Below the pieces are notes generated by a model. It saw only the letters and a list, made by a program, of their open reading frames with translations. It was not told where the DNA came from and made no database searches. A program made the translations under genes and the position numbers. A stretch of 34,312 nucleotides of DNA from Streptococcus caballi DSM 19004 (GTDB taxonomy: Bacteria > Bacillota > Bacilli > Lactobacillales > Streptococcaceae), in NCBI RefSeq assembly GCF_000379985.1, contig NZ_KB904073.1, positions 1 to 34,312 on the forward strand, written 5' to 3'. Of the stretch, positions 24,910 through 31,832 are shown one piece after another. Position 1 is the first letter of the stretch. Every line of letters starts with the position of its first letter.

Positions 24910-25086
24910 GTGAAATTCATCAAAGGAACTTTCACAGTACTGAAAGAGACGGCATGGCCTGACCGCAAACAACGCTGGAAAGATTTTATCTCAGTGCTTG
25001 AATACACAGTATTCTTCGCTATTGTTATTTATATATTTGATAAACTATTGTCATTAGGACTGTCAGACCTCATCAGTCGCTTTTAA
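24910..25086 (+). CDS. secE: SecE preprotein translocase subunit
   Basis: 58 residues starting at GTG 24910 behind AAAGGAGGAAAGTC. SecE clamps the SecY channel in the membrane. FTVLKETAWPDRKQRWKDF is the conserved amphipathic cytoplasmic segment, and residues about 30-55 (YTVFFAIVIYIFDKLLSLGL) form the single membrane helix. This is the short single-span form usual in Firmicutes. Confidence 0.95.
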   Translation: MKFIKGTFTVLKETAWPDRKQRWKDFISVLEYTVFFAIVIYIFDKLLSLGLSDLISRF

Positions 25087-25134
25087 TACTCTTTGAAGAT
25101 CAAACCGATGCAGCCTTGATTTTCTTTAAGTAGG
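25085..25134. repeat. Short BOX-like interspersed element, copy 2
   Basis: AATACTCTTTGAAGATCAAA near the start and TTGATTTTCTTTAAGTAGG near the end match the element at 11044-11104, with a shorter middle. It overlaps the secE stop codon by two bases. Confidence 0.55.
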
Positions 25135-25148
25135 AGTTTAGACTTTGC

Positions 25149-25178
25149 AAGCCTGGAAGACTTCTTCTGGGCTTTTTT
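25149..25178 (+). terminator. Terminator after secE
   Basis: AAGCCTGGAAG (25149-25159) pairs with CTTCTGGGCTT (25164-25174) with two G-U pairs, followed by six T's. It separates secE from nusG, which has its own promoter. Confidence 0.8.
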
Positions 25179-25198
25179 GCTACAAATCCGTGTTTTGT

Positions 25199-25227
25199 TT
25201 GACAGCACCGCTTCTTTTACATATAAT
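25199..25227 (+). promoter_or_regulatory. Consensus promoter of nusG
   Basis: TTGACA (25199-25204), a 17-base spacer and TATAAT (25222-25227): a perfect sigma-A promoter. Transcription would start near 25234. Confidence 0.9.
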
Positions 25228-25239
25228 AAAGGGGAAGAA

Positions 25240-25287
25240 ATGCAAAAGAGGCCGCAGGGCTTTTTTATAATGCAAAAATGGAGGTAA
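25240..25287 (+). CDS. Possible 15-codon upstream reading frame in the nusG leader
   Basis: ATG 25240 follows AAAGGGGAAGAA. The frame reads MQKRPQGFFIMQKWR and stops at TAA 25285-25287, 2 bases before the nusG start. It covers a weak hairpin (AAAGAGGCC with GGCTTTTTT, 25245-25266) and ends in the nusG ribosome site, so translation could influence nusG expression. Confidence 0.35.
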   Translation: MQKRPQGFFIMQKWR

Positions 25288-25289
25288 TT

Positions 25290-25826
25290 ATGGATTCATT
25301 TGATAAGGGCTGGTTTGTCCTTCAAACTTACTCTGGTTATGAAAACAAGGTTAAGGAAAATCTTTTGCAACGTGCGCAAACCTACAATATGCTAGATAAT
25401 ATCTTGCGCGTGGAGATTCCAACGCAGACAGTTAATGTTGAGAAAAATGGTAAGGTTAAAGAAGTAGAAGAAAACCGCTTTCCAGGTTACGTTTTGGTAG
25501 AAATGGTTATGACAGATGAAGCTTGGTTTGTTGTGCGTAACACACCAAACGTTACTGGTTTCGTTGGGTCACACGGTAATCGCTCGAAACCAACCCCACT
25601 TTTGGAAGAAGAAATTCGCGCTATTCTTATCTCTATGGGACAAACAGTTGATGTCTTTGATACTAACATCAAAGAGGGCGATGTGGTTCAAATCGTTGAT
25701 GGTGCCTTTATGGGACAAGAAGGCCGTGTTGTTGAGATTGACAACAACAAGGTTAAGCTTATGATCAACATGTTCGGTACAGAAACACAAGCTGAATTAG
25801 AACTGTACCAAATCGCAGAATTATAA
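25290..25826 (+). CDS. nusG: Transcription termination/antitermination factor NusG
   Basis: I chose ATG 25290, 5 bases after GGAGGT; ATG 25278 in the same frame precedes that site. The 178-residue protein binds RNA polymerase and modulates pausing and termination. The NGN domain spans about 1-115 (WFVLQTYSGYENKVKENL; RFPGYVLVEM; VRNTPNVTGFVG). The KOW domain is at about 127-155 (EGDVVQIVDGAFMGQEGRV). Normal length. Its own consensus promoter and the terminator after secE make it a separate transcription unit. Confidence 0.96.
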   Translation: MDSFDKGWFVLQTYSGYENKVKENLLQRAQTYNMLDNILRVEIPTQTVNVEKNGKVKEVEENRFPGYVLVEMVMTDEAWFVVRNTPNVTGFVGSHGNRSKPTPLLEEEIRAILISMGQTVDVFDTNIKEGDVVQIVDGAFMGQEGRVVEIDNNKVKLMINMFGTETQAELELYQIAEL

Positions 25827-25844
25827 GAATGATTGATGATGAAA

Positions 25845-26209
25845 GAGAGTGGGCTAAAAATCGGTAATTTCGTAGACATTCGATTTCTCAGCAAGTCTTA
25901 ATTTCTTGTTGCTGACCTAAAACAGTTCACTGAACTGTTTTACTCCCGCCTCCGCATAGTTGAGTAGGACTATAAAAGTTGATTTATCAATGAATTAGAG
26001 TCTACTCAGCAGTGATTGATTGATCAAACAATTGAGGATTGTTTGATGTTGGAATTTAGCTTGCAAAGCAAGCGTCAAAAAGTGCCTAATCAATTGTGCA
26101 TGGGAACTCTAAGTTGACTAAAGTCAACAGAGTTTCTCAAAACTACTGCGTCTTGTAAAATCTAATTGGAAAAATTGAGAGGTGTGGGACTTTTCTCCCA
26201 GCCTTTTTT
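25845..26209 (+). ncRNA. Long structured intergenic element between nusG and esxA
   Basis: About 365 bases with no gene but many nested inverted repeats: CAGCAA/TTGCTG (25890-25914); an 11-base perfect repeat AAAACAGTTCA/TGAACTGTTTT (25919-25941); TGAGTAG/CTACTCA (about 25961-26009); TCAAACAAT/ATTGTTTGA (26024-26046); GCTTGC/GCAAGC (26059-26073); AACTCT + GTTGACT with AGTCAAC + AGAGTT (26105-26134); and a closing GTGGGA/TCCCAGCC hairpin with a T-run (26181-26209). The GAGAGTGGG start, TTGAGTAGG middle and final CCCAGCC terminator look like a widespread streptococcal intergenic element (from memory). It may be a mobile repeat or a transcribed RNA that ends nusG transcripts. Confidence 0.5.
26181..26209 (+). 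terminator. Terminator at the end of the structured element
   Basis: GGTGTGGGA with TCCCAGCC around CTTTTC, followed by TTTTTT. It separates nusG from the T7SS genes. Confidence 0.65.
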
Positions 26210-26352
26210 AGTTACCTTGCTGGGGGCATGAACAACTAATCAAATGAGGCTTCATTTAATCTATTAGAGTGATGAAATGGCAGAGCTGTTCTAATTAGCT
26301 ATTATTTGAAGTAGGAACAGTGGTGTTAAAAAGCTATGAAGAATCAAAATTT

Positions 26353-26415
26353 TAACAAAATTGTTACAAAACGAAAAGTAAAAGAAATATTGAAAAAAAT
26401 GAAAAAGGGTATAAT
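26353..26415 (+). promoter_or_regulatory. Promoter region of esxA
   Basis: A TATAAT (26410-26415) lies 31 bases before the esxA start; the only -35-like match, TTGAAA (26390-26395), is spaced 14 bases, so regulation by an activator is possible. An inverted repeat TAACA/TGTTA (26353-26357 with 26362-26366) lies further upstream as a possible binding site. The region is very A-rich. Confidence 0.5.
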
Positions 26416-26445
26416 AAAATTATTAAAAGAAATGGAGATTATTTT

Positions 26446-26739
26446 ATGGCACAAATTAAGTTAACACCAGAAGAACTTCGTTCACAAGCTCAAAGCTATA
26501 CTGAAGGTGCGACTTCTGTTCGCGATGTCTTGACACGTTTGACTAATACTCAAGCTGAAATTGATGCTAACTGGGATGGTAACGCTTTTGACAGTTTTGA
26601 ACAACAGTTCAACGAGTTGTCACCTAAAGTTAGTCAATTTGCAGATCTTTTGGATGAAATCAACGCACAATTGAATTCAGTTGCTAATACACTTGAAGAA
26701 ACTGATGCCCAAATTGCATCACAAATTGGTTTCCAATAA
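26446..26739 (+). CDS. esxA: WXG100 family protein EsxA
   Basis: 97 residues, the helical-hairpin secreted protein of the type VII system. NWDGNAF has the W-x-G motif with Trp43 at the turn, and both helices are rich in Gln, Glu, Leu and Ala. It is exported as a dimer and is needed for secretion of other substrates. ATG 26446 is preceded by AATGGAGATTATTTT. It is the first gene of the cluster and is separated from esaA by a partial terminator. Confidence 0.95.
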   Translation: MAQIKLTPEELRSQAQSYTEGATSVRDVLTRLTNTQAEIDANWDGNAFDSFEQQFNELSPKVSQFADLLDEINAQLNSVANTLEETDAQIASQIGFQ

Positions 26740-26764
26740 TTTTAAGAATTGAAAGCTAGAAAGT

Positions 26765-26799
26765 AGCAGGGCAGGTGCTAAACTGCTCTGCTCTTTTTT
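26765..26799 (+). terminator. Partial terminator between esxA and esaA
   Basis: AGCAGGGCAG (26765-26774) pairs with CTGCTCTGCT (26783-26792) with one G-U, then CTTTTTTG. It lies within the T7SS gene run, so readthrough must occur. It would give more esxA message than the membrane components. Confidence 0.8.
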
Positions 26800-26810
26800 G
26801 AGAAAAAGAG

Positions 26811-29800
26811 ATGAATAGGTTTATAAAATATATAGCTAGTGTGGCAGGCGTTGCAATCCTGCTAGGTGCTGTTGCTAGCCTGAACATCGCTGTTCAAAAA
26901 AATAATGATACGGCATCAACAGAGTTAAATAATCAGAAAACCACACGTCTGGATGTTGCCATTGTTAATGAAGATAGATTGGCCCTTGTGGGTAATACGG
27001 GTTATAATCTTGGGGCAAGTTATATCAAAAATATTGAACGAGATGACAGCCAGAGCTGGTCAGTTGTTAGTCGTGCCACAGCTGATAATGGTTTAAAAAG
27101 TGGAAAATACCAGTTGATGGTTATTATTCCTAATGACTTCTCTTCTAAAATTCTAGACTTAAATAGTTTGGCGGCAGACCGTACAACTATCAGTTATAAA
27201 ATCAATGCCAATGGGAATCAGCAAATTGAAACTGAGGCTAATAAGGTTGGTAAGGATATTGTTTCGGATTTAAACAATCAGTTGGTTGACATGTATATGG
27301 CCAGCATTTTGAGCAACCTCTATACAGCTCAGCAGAATGTCCAGTCATTGACTGATCAGGAGACAACTAATATTTCTTCCTACCAGACAAATTTATTGGG
27401 ATCAGCCAAGGGATTTGAAAATAATTTTCCTTCATTGGTGACAACAACAAAGAGCAGCTTAACAGCAAATGATAATCTGACCAAATCTCTTTCGGAATTT
27501 TCCACTACCTATAAGGATATGGCGACATCTCAGGAGAAGCTTGGTACTGATTTGAATGCTTTGATAGAAAAACGGTCACAAGATGCCATAAGTTATGAGG
27601 ATTTTGCTAAAGCCTTGATGTCAATGGATGAAAGCTTGCTGAAGGTTGAGTTGACTTCGCTGACAGAACAATTACAGGCATCACAGAAAGGATTAAGTGA
27701 AGCAATTGATTCTATAGGAACGACTAGCTCTGATGACAGCGCAACGAGTGAAGCCATTAACAAAATGGGAGATCAGATTGATCGCCTTAGCCAAACAGTA
27801 ACTAATTCTGGTGATAAAGCTAAGATTGAAGAATTTGCTAAAGAAGAGGTTAAGACCTACTTTGGCAAGGATAGTGTTAGCGTTGCTGATCTCCTTGGCA
27901 CGAAAAAAGCCGACTCTGAAGAAACTTATCTTGGAACTTCGGTTGCTGACTACAAGAAAAGTATGGATGACGTGATTCAGAATGCTATCAATAGGTTGCC
28001 TGCTATTGATCAGAACGGTATTACAAGACTTACAGCTAATATGACAGAACTTGATTCATCAGTAGCTGCTGTTACAAACTTTAATGTGGACTTAGCTAAG
28101 CGTTATGACAATGCTGACTACAATAATACTAAGTCTGACTTAGAAAACCGATTAAATACAGCTAAAACTGAAATGGAAACTGCTGAAACCAACTTGAACA
28201 ATAAGATTTCAAGTGATTTGACTACTGCAGCAACATCTCTAAATAATCCAGAGAAGCTCTCTGTTAAAATTAGTGGCGTCAGTGTGGATGCTGCAACTTC
28301 AGATGTCACAGCAAATCTAGCACTTGAGGTTCCGGAAGATGTTAGCTTAAAAGAGTGGTCTTATAATGGTACAATCTACACCGATGCGCAAGCACAGAAT
28401 GTTATCTTGAAAGATTCTAATTCACAAGATGCCACAGTTACTATAACTTATCAGACGAAGGATGATTCTACTAAGTCAACCATTGTCCTACCTACTAATG
28501 AAATCAAAGACTATAGAGATAAAGTTGCTACTTATGCAGCAACAGTCCAAGAAGTTAAAGATGTTTATTCAAATGCCCAAGACCTTTTAAATGCCTACTA
28601 CAAAGATGGCAAGAATATTACTGACAGCTTCTTTGATCAGCCTGTTACTGATCTCATTGAGCGCTTTTTAGTTGATGGCATTAATGATAATTTGGCAAAA
28701 CCGACAGCAGATTTGAAACAAGAAATTGAAGATCTTAAAGCACAAAGAGAAGGGTTAGAAACCAAATTAGCTGCCATTAAAGAACAAAATGAGGAATTGT
28801 CTGAACAAATTGCTAAGAAGATTGAAGAAGTTAAGGCGGTTCAAGATCAGGTAACAGCTGTTCAAGACAAAGAGAAGACATCATCATCTGCTACTAAAGA
28901 AAGTGACAGTAAGATGTCTGATCTGAATTCTAACTTGAGCAAGCTGTTATCATCAACAGCAGAGCTCAAGTCAACATCAGACACTAATGCAAATGAAGCT
29001 GGTCAAGTGAAAGATTTATTCACATCTTTCAACCAAGATATGGAAACTGCTCAGAAAAACAGTACTAAGCTGTCTGCAGATGCGGATGACTTGATGGCTG
29101 AATTTAAAAAGGAACTGGCTGCTAGCGACGATTTCTCAACTGCCTTTTCTAAAGTTTTGAGCAATGCTTATAAAGATGGTGTGGCTAATGATGAAGTTTT
29201 GAAATTTTTGTCTAACCCAGTAACAGAGTCTTCTTCATCAGTGAAGGCAACCATTAATACTTATCGACCTTTTACCTGGATTCTTTTGTTAGAAGTTGTC
29301 AGCATCTTTACTGCTTATCTTTTCACAACTTATAATCTTGTTAAGAAGGCTAAAGATAAGTTTAAAGTGATTGACCGTCTGCACGACACAGACTTGATTA
29401 ATGTTGCTATCATTTCCGTTTTAGCCATTATTACAGGTGTGGTTATTGGTGCTGTTTCGGCTTCAAAGTTAGCAGTAGAAAAAGATTTGATGCCATCATG
29501 GGTTCTGGTGGTGACGCTCTTTAGCTTGATTTTGATGCAGGGTCACTATTTCTTCTTCAAGAACCTCAAAGCTCTGGGGATGGGCTTGTGTCTCTTTATG
29601 ACGATTAGCTTTGTTTATTTATCAAATGCTATTGGAACAACTGCGACGCTAAAAGGGCTTCCTGCCTTTTTGAAGAAAATTAATGTTCTTTCCATTTTGG
29701 AAACAGCTTTATCAAGCTACTTTGACAGCCGTGCAGCCAGTCTGTCCTTGCTTGTCTTAGCGGTTATCGTTGTGCTTGCCTTGATTTTTGTCAATATCTT

Positions 29801-29855
29801 CTTTACTCTAAATTTGAACAATTGGACAAAAGGCAGCACAGAAGTAGAGGCATAG
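26811..29855 (+). CDS. esaA: Type VII secretion membrane protein EsaA
   Basis: 1014 residues. One membrane helix near the N-terminus (about 7-26, IASVAGVAILLGAVASLNI) is followed by a very long extracellular part rich in coiled-coil and Ser/Thr segments, including EIEDLKAQREGLETKLAAIK at about 640-660. A C-terminal group of five or six membrane helices starts near 822. This is the YueB/EsaA layout: a core subunit linking the secretion machine across the envelope, used as a phage receptor in Bacillus. Length is usual. The ribosome site before ATG 26811 is weak (AAAAAGAG). It is followed after 1 base by essA. Confidence 0.93.
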   Translation: MNRFIKYIASVAGVAILLGAVASLNIAVQKNNDTASTELNNQKTTRLDVAIVNEDRLALVGNTGYNLGASYIKNIERDDSQSWSVVSRATADNGLKSGKYQLMVIIPNDFSSKILDLNSLAADRTTISYKINANGNQQIETEANKVGKDIVSDLNNQLVDMYMASILSNLYTAQQNVQSLTDQETTNISSYQTNLLGSAKGFENNFPSLVTTTKSSLTANDNLTKSLSEFSTTYKDMATSQEKLGTDLNALIEKRSQDAISYEDFAKALMSMDESLLKVELTSLTEQLQASQKGLSEAIDSIGTTSSDDSATSEAINKMGDQIDRLSQTVTNSGDKAKIEEFAKEEVKTYFGKDSVSVADLLGTKKADSEETYLGTSVADYKKSMDDVIQNAINRLPAIDQNGITRLTANMTELDSSVAAVTNFNVDLAKRYDNADYNNTKSDLENRLNTAKTEMETAETNLNNKISSDLTTAATSLNNPEKLSVKISGVSVDAATSDVTANLALEVPEDVSLKEWSYNGTIYTDAQAQNVILKDSNSQDATVTITYQTKDDSTKSTIVLPTNEIKDYRDKVATYAATVQEVKDVYSNAQDLLNAYYKDGKNITDSFFDQPVTDLIERFLVDGINDNLAKPTADLKQEIEDLKAQREGLETKLAAIKEQNEELSEQIAKKIEEVKAVQDQVTAVQDKEKTSSSATKESDSKMSDLNSNLSKLLSSTAELKSTSDTNANEAGQVKDLFTSFNQDMETAQKNSTKLSADADDLMAEFKKELAASDDFSTAFSKVLSNAYKDGVANDEVLKFLSNPVTESSSSVKATINTYRPFTWILLLEVVSIFTAYLFTTYNLVKKAKDKFKVIDRLHDTDLINVAIISVLAIITGVVIGAVSASKLAVEKDLMPSWVLVVTLFSLILMQGHYFFFKNLKALGMGLCLFMTISFVYLSNAIGTTATLKGLPAFLKKINVLSILETALSSYFDSRAASLSLLVLAVIVVLALIFVNIFFTLNLNNWTKGSTEVEA

Positions 29856-29856
29856 T

Positions 29857-30327
29857 ATGAAGAAATATGTGGTCGTTCTTGTGATGGTCTGTGCCTTTCT
29901 TCCTGTTCTTGTATGTGCTGATGATGGCATCAAGGACAATAGTTTACATATTGACAGCGAACGTTTAGAAGAAAAACGAGCTGATAATAGCAATCAGTCT
30001 GACCTTGCTTCAAATCTTTTCTCAAACGAAGCTGATCAGGTTTTGAAAAAAGCGAAAAATAAAGAAACAAGCACTTTTAATCGGCAAAAAGCTCAGCTAT
30101 TTTCCCAAAAAAGCAAGAGAAATACTGATGTTAATCAGGTTAAGAAGCTTTTCAGGTCAAGGGCTAAATCTGGCCAATATGTAACGAAATCAGACACAGA
30201 TACCAGTACGACTAGCCAAACAGGCAGCAGTGGGCTTGTGGCAATCCTTTACGGGGTTGTCTGCCTTCTTCTGATCTGTGGGGCTAGTTTTGCTACTTTT
30301 ATGGTTGGTAAGAAAGAGGATATTTAA
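29857..30327 (+). CDS. essA: Type VII secretion protein EssA
   Basis: 156 residues. A signal-peptide-like N-terminus (MKKYVVVLVMVCAFLPVLVC) leads to a charged extracellular middle and a C-terminal membrane helix at about 127-149 (VAILYGVVCLLLICGASFAT) with a short basic tail. This is the normal EssA layout. It is an essential core membrane component. The start is 1 base after the esaA stop and the stop is directly followed by esaB, so the genes are likely co-translated. Confidence 0.88.
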   Translation: MKKYVVVLVMVCAFLPVLVCADDGIKDNSLHIDSERLEEKRADNSNQSDLASNLFSNEADQVLKKAKNKETSTFNRQKAQLFSQKSKRNTDVNQVKKLFRSRAKSGQYVTKSDTDTSTTSQTGSSGLVAILYGVVCLLLICGASFATFMVGKKEDI

Positions 30328-30567
30328 ATGGAAAATCATATTAATGTTAGCTTGATTTTTCAAGGAGAATCGAGAGATGTCCGTATTCCTGTCAAAATTG
30401 AAGTCCGTAAGTTAATCAAGGAAATTGATAAGATTTATGGCTATAGCGAGGTCAGGCATAAATATCAGCTGCGCGTGGTCAATAAGGGACTCCTCTTAGA
30501 TGAGGGGAAGGTTTTAGTAGATTACCCTGTGACGACGGGTGATGTTATTGAAATAGAGGAGATTTAG
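30328..30567 (+). CDS. esaB: Ubiquitin-like type VII protein EsaB
   Basis: 79 residues, a small cytoplasmic ubiquitin-fold protein of the YukD/EsaB family. It starts MENHINVSLIFQGESRDVRI and has the expected beta-grasp order, including GLLLDEGKVLVDYPVTTGDV near the end. It is required for or regulates secretion in other Firmicutes. ATG follows the essA TAA directly; the ribosome site AAAGAGGA lies inside essA. Confidence 0.9.
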   Translation: MENHINVSLIFQGESRDVRIPVKIEVRKLIKEIDKIYGYSEVRHKYQLRVVNKGLLLDEGKVLVDYPVTTGDVIEIEEI

Positions 30568-30570
30568 TTA

Positions 30571-31821
30571 GTGAGTGAAGTAGTGCTAACCTTTTTAGGT
30601 CAAGAATTTCATTATGTCAAAGAGGCAACGGTTTGGAAACTAGGCCTCAAACGCTCAGATGTGGCCACCCAAGAGATGGATCAGCTGCGCGTGCTTAATT
30701 TGCATCATCCTATGTTTTTAGAACAAAAGATGACCTTTGACGCCGATCAAGTGACATTTGATTATCAGTTAGAAGAGGATGGCTTGACGCTAGCGGCTGT
30801 CAAGGCACGGACGATGTCAGAGCAATTGCGCTTGGCGCTGAATGTCCTAGACTTGGAAGATTGTTTGAGGCTTCCTGTGACATTTTTCCTCCATCCAGAG
30901 AATCTTTTTATTACCAAGGATCAACGCCTGAAAATAGCCTATCGGGCTGTTCCAGAAATTATGACACCTCAATCTATGGATGAGGAAGAATTTCTCAAGC
31001 AGGCTAAATGTTATATTGTTGCTATCTTTACCGACTATCAGTTTAGCGATTTGTATGCTGGTTCTTTGGATGTGGTAGAGGTTCCTGAATTTTTGAAGGC
31101 TATCCGTAAGCTGGATAGTGTTGCTGCTGTCAGGGAAAGTTTGTTGCATTTCTACCGTGAGAAGCTGGAAGAAGAAGCAGCAACCCTGGCCATTGTCAAA
31201 AAAACAGGTCATAAGCTGTTTAAATATGCCACGATCTGGCTGAGCGTACTGGTTCTTATTCTGGTTGTTCCTCTGATTTATCTTGTTTTCAATCGCAATC
31301 CTTTTCAGGAGCGCATGCTGGCAGCTGATACAGCCTTTATCAAGGTGGACTATTCTGGCGTCATTGATAAGCTGAAAAATGTCAAGTTGTCTGCCCTGCC
31401 TTATACCCAAAAATATGAGCTGGCCTATGCCTATATCAAGAATCTTGGCTTTTCTAAGGAGAAGGAAGAAGTCATCATGAACAATGTGACCCTCAAGACA
31501 GAAGATCTCTATTTGGAATATTGGATTGAGATTGGTCGTGGGGAAAATAGCGAAGCTTTGGATATTGCTAAGCGTCTGGATGACTCAGATCTGATCCTCT
31601 ATGCCTTAGCGATGGAAATTGAACGTGTCCGTGAAGATGATAGTCTGTCAGGCAGCAAGCGTGAAGAAGAATTAAACAAACTACAGGGTAGCTATGATAA
31701 GTATTGGAAAGATCGTGATGATGCCCTGACGGATGCTTCTGGTAAGGTTACGGATGCTACTTCATCTAGCAGCGAAACAACAGAAAAGACCAATACGGAA
31801 ACATCATCTACTAAGAACTAA
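30571..31821 (+). CDS. essB: Type VII secretion protein EssB
   Basis: 416 residues starting at GTG 30571, 3 bases after esaB, behind GAGGAGATTTA. The N-terminal half is the pseudokinase-like cytoplasmic domain, with one membrane helix at about 220-240 (TIWLSVLVLILVVPLIYLVF) and an extracellular helical C-terminal domain. The last 35 residues are a Ser/Thr-rich tail. It interacts with EssC and EsaA in the core complex. The order esaA-essA-esaB-essB-essC is the usual Firmicute one. Confidence 0.92.
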   Translation: MSEVVLTFLGQEFHYVKEATVWKLGLKRSDVATQEMDQLRVLNLHHPMFLEQKMTFDADQVTFDYQLEEDGLTLAAVKARTMSEQLRLALNVLDLEDCLRLPVTFFLHPENLFITKDQRLKIAYRAVPEIMTPQSMDEEEFLKQAKCYIVAIFTDYQFSDLYAGSLDVVEVPEFLKAIRKLDSVAAVRESLLHFYREKLEEEAATLAIVKKTGHKLFKYATIWLSVLVLILVVPLIYLVFNRNPFQERMLAADTAFIKVDYSGVIDKLKNVKLSALPYTQKYELAYAYIKNLGFSKEKEEVIMNNVTLKTEDLYLEYWIEIGRGENSEALDIAKRLDDSDLILYALAMEIERVREDDSLSGSKREEELNKLQGSYDKYWKDRDDALTDASGKVTDATSSSSETTEKTNTETSSTKN

Positions 31822-31832
31822 GGAATTTGCTA

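Noticed and set aside
30847..31410. 187-codon minus-strand frame within essB
   Set aside because: It lies opposite the well-supported essB gene and shows no motif.
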